Shown here: positions 60,948 through 64,000 of the stretch, piece after piece | How positions within the stretch are numbered: the first letter of the stretch is position 1 | Layout: every line of letters starts with the position of its first letter | Notes under the pieces: generated by a model | Database searches by the model: none | Told to the model about the DNA's origin: nothing | The model's input: only the letters and a program-made list of their open reading frames with translations | Position numbers and translations under genes: made by a program | Source: Vigna angularis | Taxonomy: Eukaryota; Streptophyta; Magnoliopsida; Fabales; Fabaceae | Assembly (NCBI RefSeq): GCF_016808095.1 | Contig: NC_068978.1 | Location: 19,956,806-20,020,805, forward strand | DNA: 64,000 nt | Direction of reading: 5' to 3'

Positions 60948-62487
60948 TGTTCAATATATTAAAACCTATGTATGAGATTAATTTTCCTTGTGTTGAATAT
61001 ACACATAAAATATTCTATTTATAATACAAAAAATATGGGTTAAGCCCAAAATACAAATAAAGAATAATAACAAACTAAGTAAAGATATCTATCTAAGGTA
61101 TCTAATATATGTAAAACTCCTCGTCAAGCTGGTGCATGCAAATTGTATATAGCAAGCTTGTTATAAATATGATCAGTTCTCAACTCCTGTAAAGACTTAG
61201 TGATAATATTTGTTAACTAATCACTTAAATTCATGAACTCAATCTTGATGTCTCTAGATACAATTTTCTATTGAATGAGATGACAATCAATTTCAATATG
61301 TTTGGTCCTCTCATGAAAGATAGGATTAGAACTAATATGAAAAACAACTTAAATGTCACATATAAATGTCATTTGAGTGACATCTCTAAATTATAACTCA
61401 CTAAGCAATTGCTTAAGCCAAACAAGTTCATAAGTGCCTGAGGTCATAAATCTACACTAGGTCTTACCAAGATCTTTGGTCTGAAAATGGTTGCAAAGAT
61501 ATTATTTCATCTTAGAGATGCCATGACTGTCATTGCATGTAAGAACGATGTCATCAATGTATACTATCAAGTAGACACATCTAGAACTCGAGTGGCGATA
61601 AAAGACTGAATGATCTGTCTCACACTGAGTCATACCAAATTGTTGAGCCACGTTACTAAATTTTCCAAATCAGACCCTAAGAGATTGTTTTAAGCCATAT
61701 AAGGATTTACAAAGATGACATACCAACTCAGAAAACTCCCTTTGAGCAACAAATCCTAGAGGTTGCTCCATTTAAATCTCTTCTTGCAAATCTCCATTAA
61801 GGAACACATTTTTGACATCCAATTGATAAAGAGGCAGACCATTATTGAAGAGTCATCATTGTTATAAATAAACGAACAAATGGCATCTTTGCCACTAGAG
61901 AAAAAGTATCACATAATCCAACCCAAAAATTATGTGTAACCTTTCGCCACAAAATGGGCGTTGAGATGATCAATAGTTCTAACACTACCAACTTTGATAG
62001 CAAAAACACACCTGCAATCAACAATAGATTTTCAAGACAATAATGGGACAAGCTCCCAAGTTCCATTATTCTAAAGAAAACTTATTTCATCTAGCATGGC
62101 CTGACGTCAACCAAGATGGGCTAAGACATCATTGATAGATTTTGGGATGGTCACAGAAGAAATGGACGAAAGGCAATGAACTACTATCGGCATGTGAGAG
62201 CACTTCTGGACTTTGTTGACAACAATCTCGACGATGTTGTGGTCACCTTGCCGACACAAGTAGAACTGTGTGGTTGCTAATAGAAATTGATGCTCCAACG
62301 ATGGTGATGGCAACGGCGAAATTTTTCTAAAGAACCTTAATACCATATTCAATATAATAAAAATTATGTATGGGATTAATTTCTTTTGTTGAATATACAC
62401 ATAAGATATTGTATTTATAATAGAAGAAATATGAGCTAAGTCCCAAATATAAATAAGAAATAATAAATATCTAACTAAAAATAAAAG

Positions 62488-62525
<38 letters not shown>

Positions 62526-62548
62526 CTAATAATTTAATATATCTAACA
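60948..62548 (-). mobile_element. Internally deleted Ty1/copia element with both LTRs
   Basis: On the minus strand, the 5' LTR is 62346-62548 (TGTTAGATATATTAA... to ...TTGAATA), followed by a decayed initiator-Met-type primer-binding site (TGGTATTAAGG, 62335-62345). The 3' LTR is about 60948-61112. The two LTRs share the block around TGAATATACACATAA. Between them are only remnants of reverse transcriptase (CDTFSLVAKMPFVRLF, near 61880-61920, and SISSVTIPKS before it) and of the RNase H end, with stops. Gag, protease, integrase and about 0.5 kb of RT/RNase H are missing. Flanks CTAAT and CAAAC do not match, so the TSD is lost or a border is slightly off. Related to 1593-2725. Confidence 0.7.
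62488..62521. repeat. (TA)n microsatellite inside the copia 5' LTR
   Basis: The TA run lies within the 5' LTR and is absent from the 3' LTR, so it expanded after insertion and accounts for most of their length difference. Confidence 0.85.
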
Positions 62549-64000
62549 CAAACAATAACTACAATTTACATATTACATAATATATACACTTATTCATGTT
62601 TCTTGCATTGCTGTTAGCTTTATAGATAATGTGGTCCCTTTCCCATAATCTATTTTGACATCAAAACTCCTTCCATCCTTTACCAACTTTTGTAGATTTT
62701 TTTTTTTGGATAATTTCTAATAAGGACTTTGCATTTAGTTGATGAAATTCTCCATGAAGCACAACATACCTAAATGTATATTTACAAACATAGTTTACAA
62801 ATTGTAATACTAAATTATGTAAAAAATTCCAATTGAAGTAAAAAAAAAATTTCATGAACATTAAATGATTAAGGCATTAGATGACTCAAATAGTGTAGAC
62901 TCAAATGAACTCAATAGACAAATGCATTGACCAAACGAGTCAAAGCACTAAACATTAGTCTTCTACATGCGTTAAATGAGTTAAAATGTGCTATTTTATT
63001 TGACAAAGTGTTTTCCTTGTTGAATCTATGATTGATCTTTGGATTGACACAAAAATGTGATTATTTGAAATAGAGAATTAATTAAATCAGCCACAACATT
63101 CATAGAATTATATTGTGATAATTATACTATGAAAGAAGGAAGTTTTTTTTATAAAATTAAATGATTAAGTAATATGAACATTGGGAAGTGATCTATATGA
63201 TTTAAGAGTGAATTATTTGATTGATTGAAAAGTATTATTGCTCTAATGATTTAAATGTACAATCATATTTCACAAGGTTTCCTTAACAGGACAATGTAAA
63301 CGTTGAAGAAAGAGAAAAAATCCAATCAAGCTCATGATCATTCAAGAAAGGAAAGAAGATATCACAAAAAACATCAAGTAGTTAGAATTGGTGCCTTGAA
63401 GAATGTCGTTGAAGATTTAATATGAAGAACCAGCTTAAAAGAATTCATCAAGTATTCCTTATTTGGAGAAATCATGAAGATTATGATGAAGTAGTGCATT
63501 TCAAATTTTCAACAACTATCATTGCAACATCTATATAAACATCTATATAAAGGATGTAAAGACATACAAGAAGACTAATGAAAAAATCTCTAAAATACCA
63601 AAGTGATGAAGTTTTTAAATTGTGACCTCAATAGAACCTTGTAAAAAATTGGGTTGAGTGCACATATATTGTAAATCTTTCGCAAAGTGAAGGTGTAACC
63701 TGTGAGCTATATTGTACACTTTTGCTATGAAAGTGATTCTTGTAATTGTTCATTATAGTTGATAGTTCCTAATCTTAGGAGAAGATTAAGAAGGATATAT
63801 GCAGAAGTTGATACTCAATGTAGCCTAGAGAGGTTGTGATACTTGGAGAGGTTGAAACTCATTATAACTTGGAGAGAGTGATACTCCTTTTTAATCAAAG
63901 GAGTTTATTAGTGAAATATCTTAAGAAGGTTTTTCAAGGGAATGGACAAAAGCCTTAATGGTGAGGTGAACTAGTATAATTCCTTTATGTGTTTTTTTCT
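62549..64000 (+). repeat. Non-coding, probable LTR in the right part, cut by window end
   Basis: 62549-62870 is AT-rich with no feature. From about 62870 the style changes. 63600-63990 has repeated GAGAGGTTGTGATACTTGGAGAGG-type phrases, and GGTGAACTAGTATAATTCCTTTATGTG lies near the end; both resemble the 3' portion of legume copia LTRs. The end lies outside the window, so no pairing is possible. Confidence 0.35.

Overview
This window is nuclear DNA from a plant, most probably a phaseoloid legume (Vigna/Phaseolus/Glycine type). The evidence is two ordinary plant genes with spliceosomal introns, a plastid-type ferritin with legume-like sequence, a very AT-rich background, many (TA)n microsatellites, and LTR-retrotransposon families of the Tat/Ogre, Tekay/Del and SIRE type. 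The genus is an inference. No prokaryotic operon, CRISPR array, tRNA or rRNA gene was recognised.

Only two intact host genes were found. At 23017-25509 (+) lies a three-exon gene for a 170-residue DUF538 (SVB-like) protein. At 56437-59073 (+) lies an eight-exon gene for a 256-residue chloroplast ferritin with a complete ferroxidase centre and an upstream match to the iron-dependent regulatory sequence (IDRS). All exon junctions were placed by hand using GT/AG borders, reading frame and family similarity.

Layout. 1-9.0 kb: a partial LTR whose upstream half holds eight AATCGATT-type sites, a copia remnant, a degraded coiled-coil ORF, a solo LTR with a second solo LTR nested in it, and a CACTA transposase fragment. 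10.6-19.6 kb: a SIRE-like LTR cut by a 3.9-kb Tat/Ogre-like LTR and about 4 kb of its repeat-rich 3' internal region. 21.2-21.5 kb: a possible CACTA end just before the DUF538 gene. 27-40 kb: three copies of one 2.2-2.5-kb Tekay-like LTR, one of them still joined to an integrase-chromodomain fragment. 40-44.5 kb: three Mutator-like (MULE) elements, one inserted inside another. 44.7-49.5 kb: a copia pol remnant split by a solo LTR. 50.7-52.5 kb: a probable CACTA-type element carrying intron-containing fragments of a protein phosphatase 2C gene and of a cellulose-synthase-like C gene. 52.5-56.2 kb: AT-rich DNA with LTR-like pieces and a 32-bp perfect palindrome. 56-59 kb: ferritin. 60.9-62.5 kb: a small internally deleted copia element that keeps both LTRs. 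The window ends in LTR-like DNA.

The main interest is transposon archaeology: target-site duplications (TSDs) that give insertion order, a multi-gene capture, compensatory changes in an LTR hairpin, and a GAACG-rich module in two LTR families. I did not find a convincing undescribed biochemical system. All repeat boundaries come from reading by eye, without alignment software.
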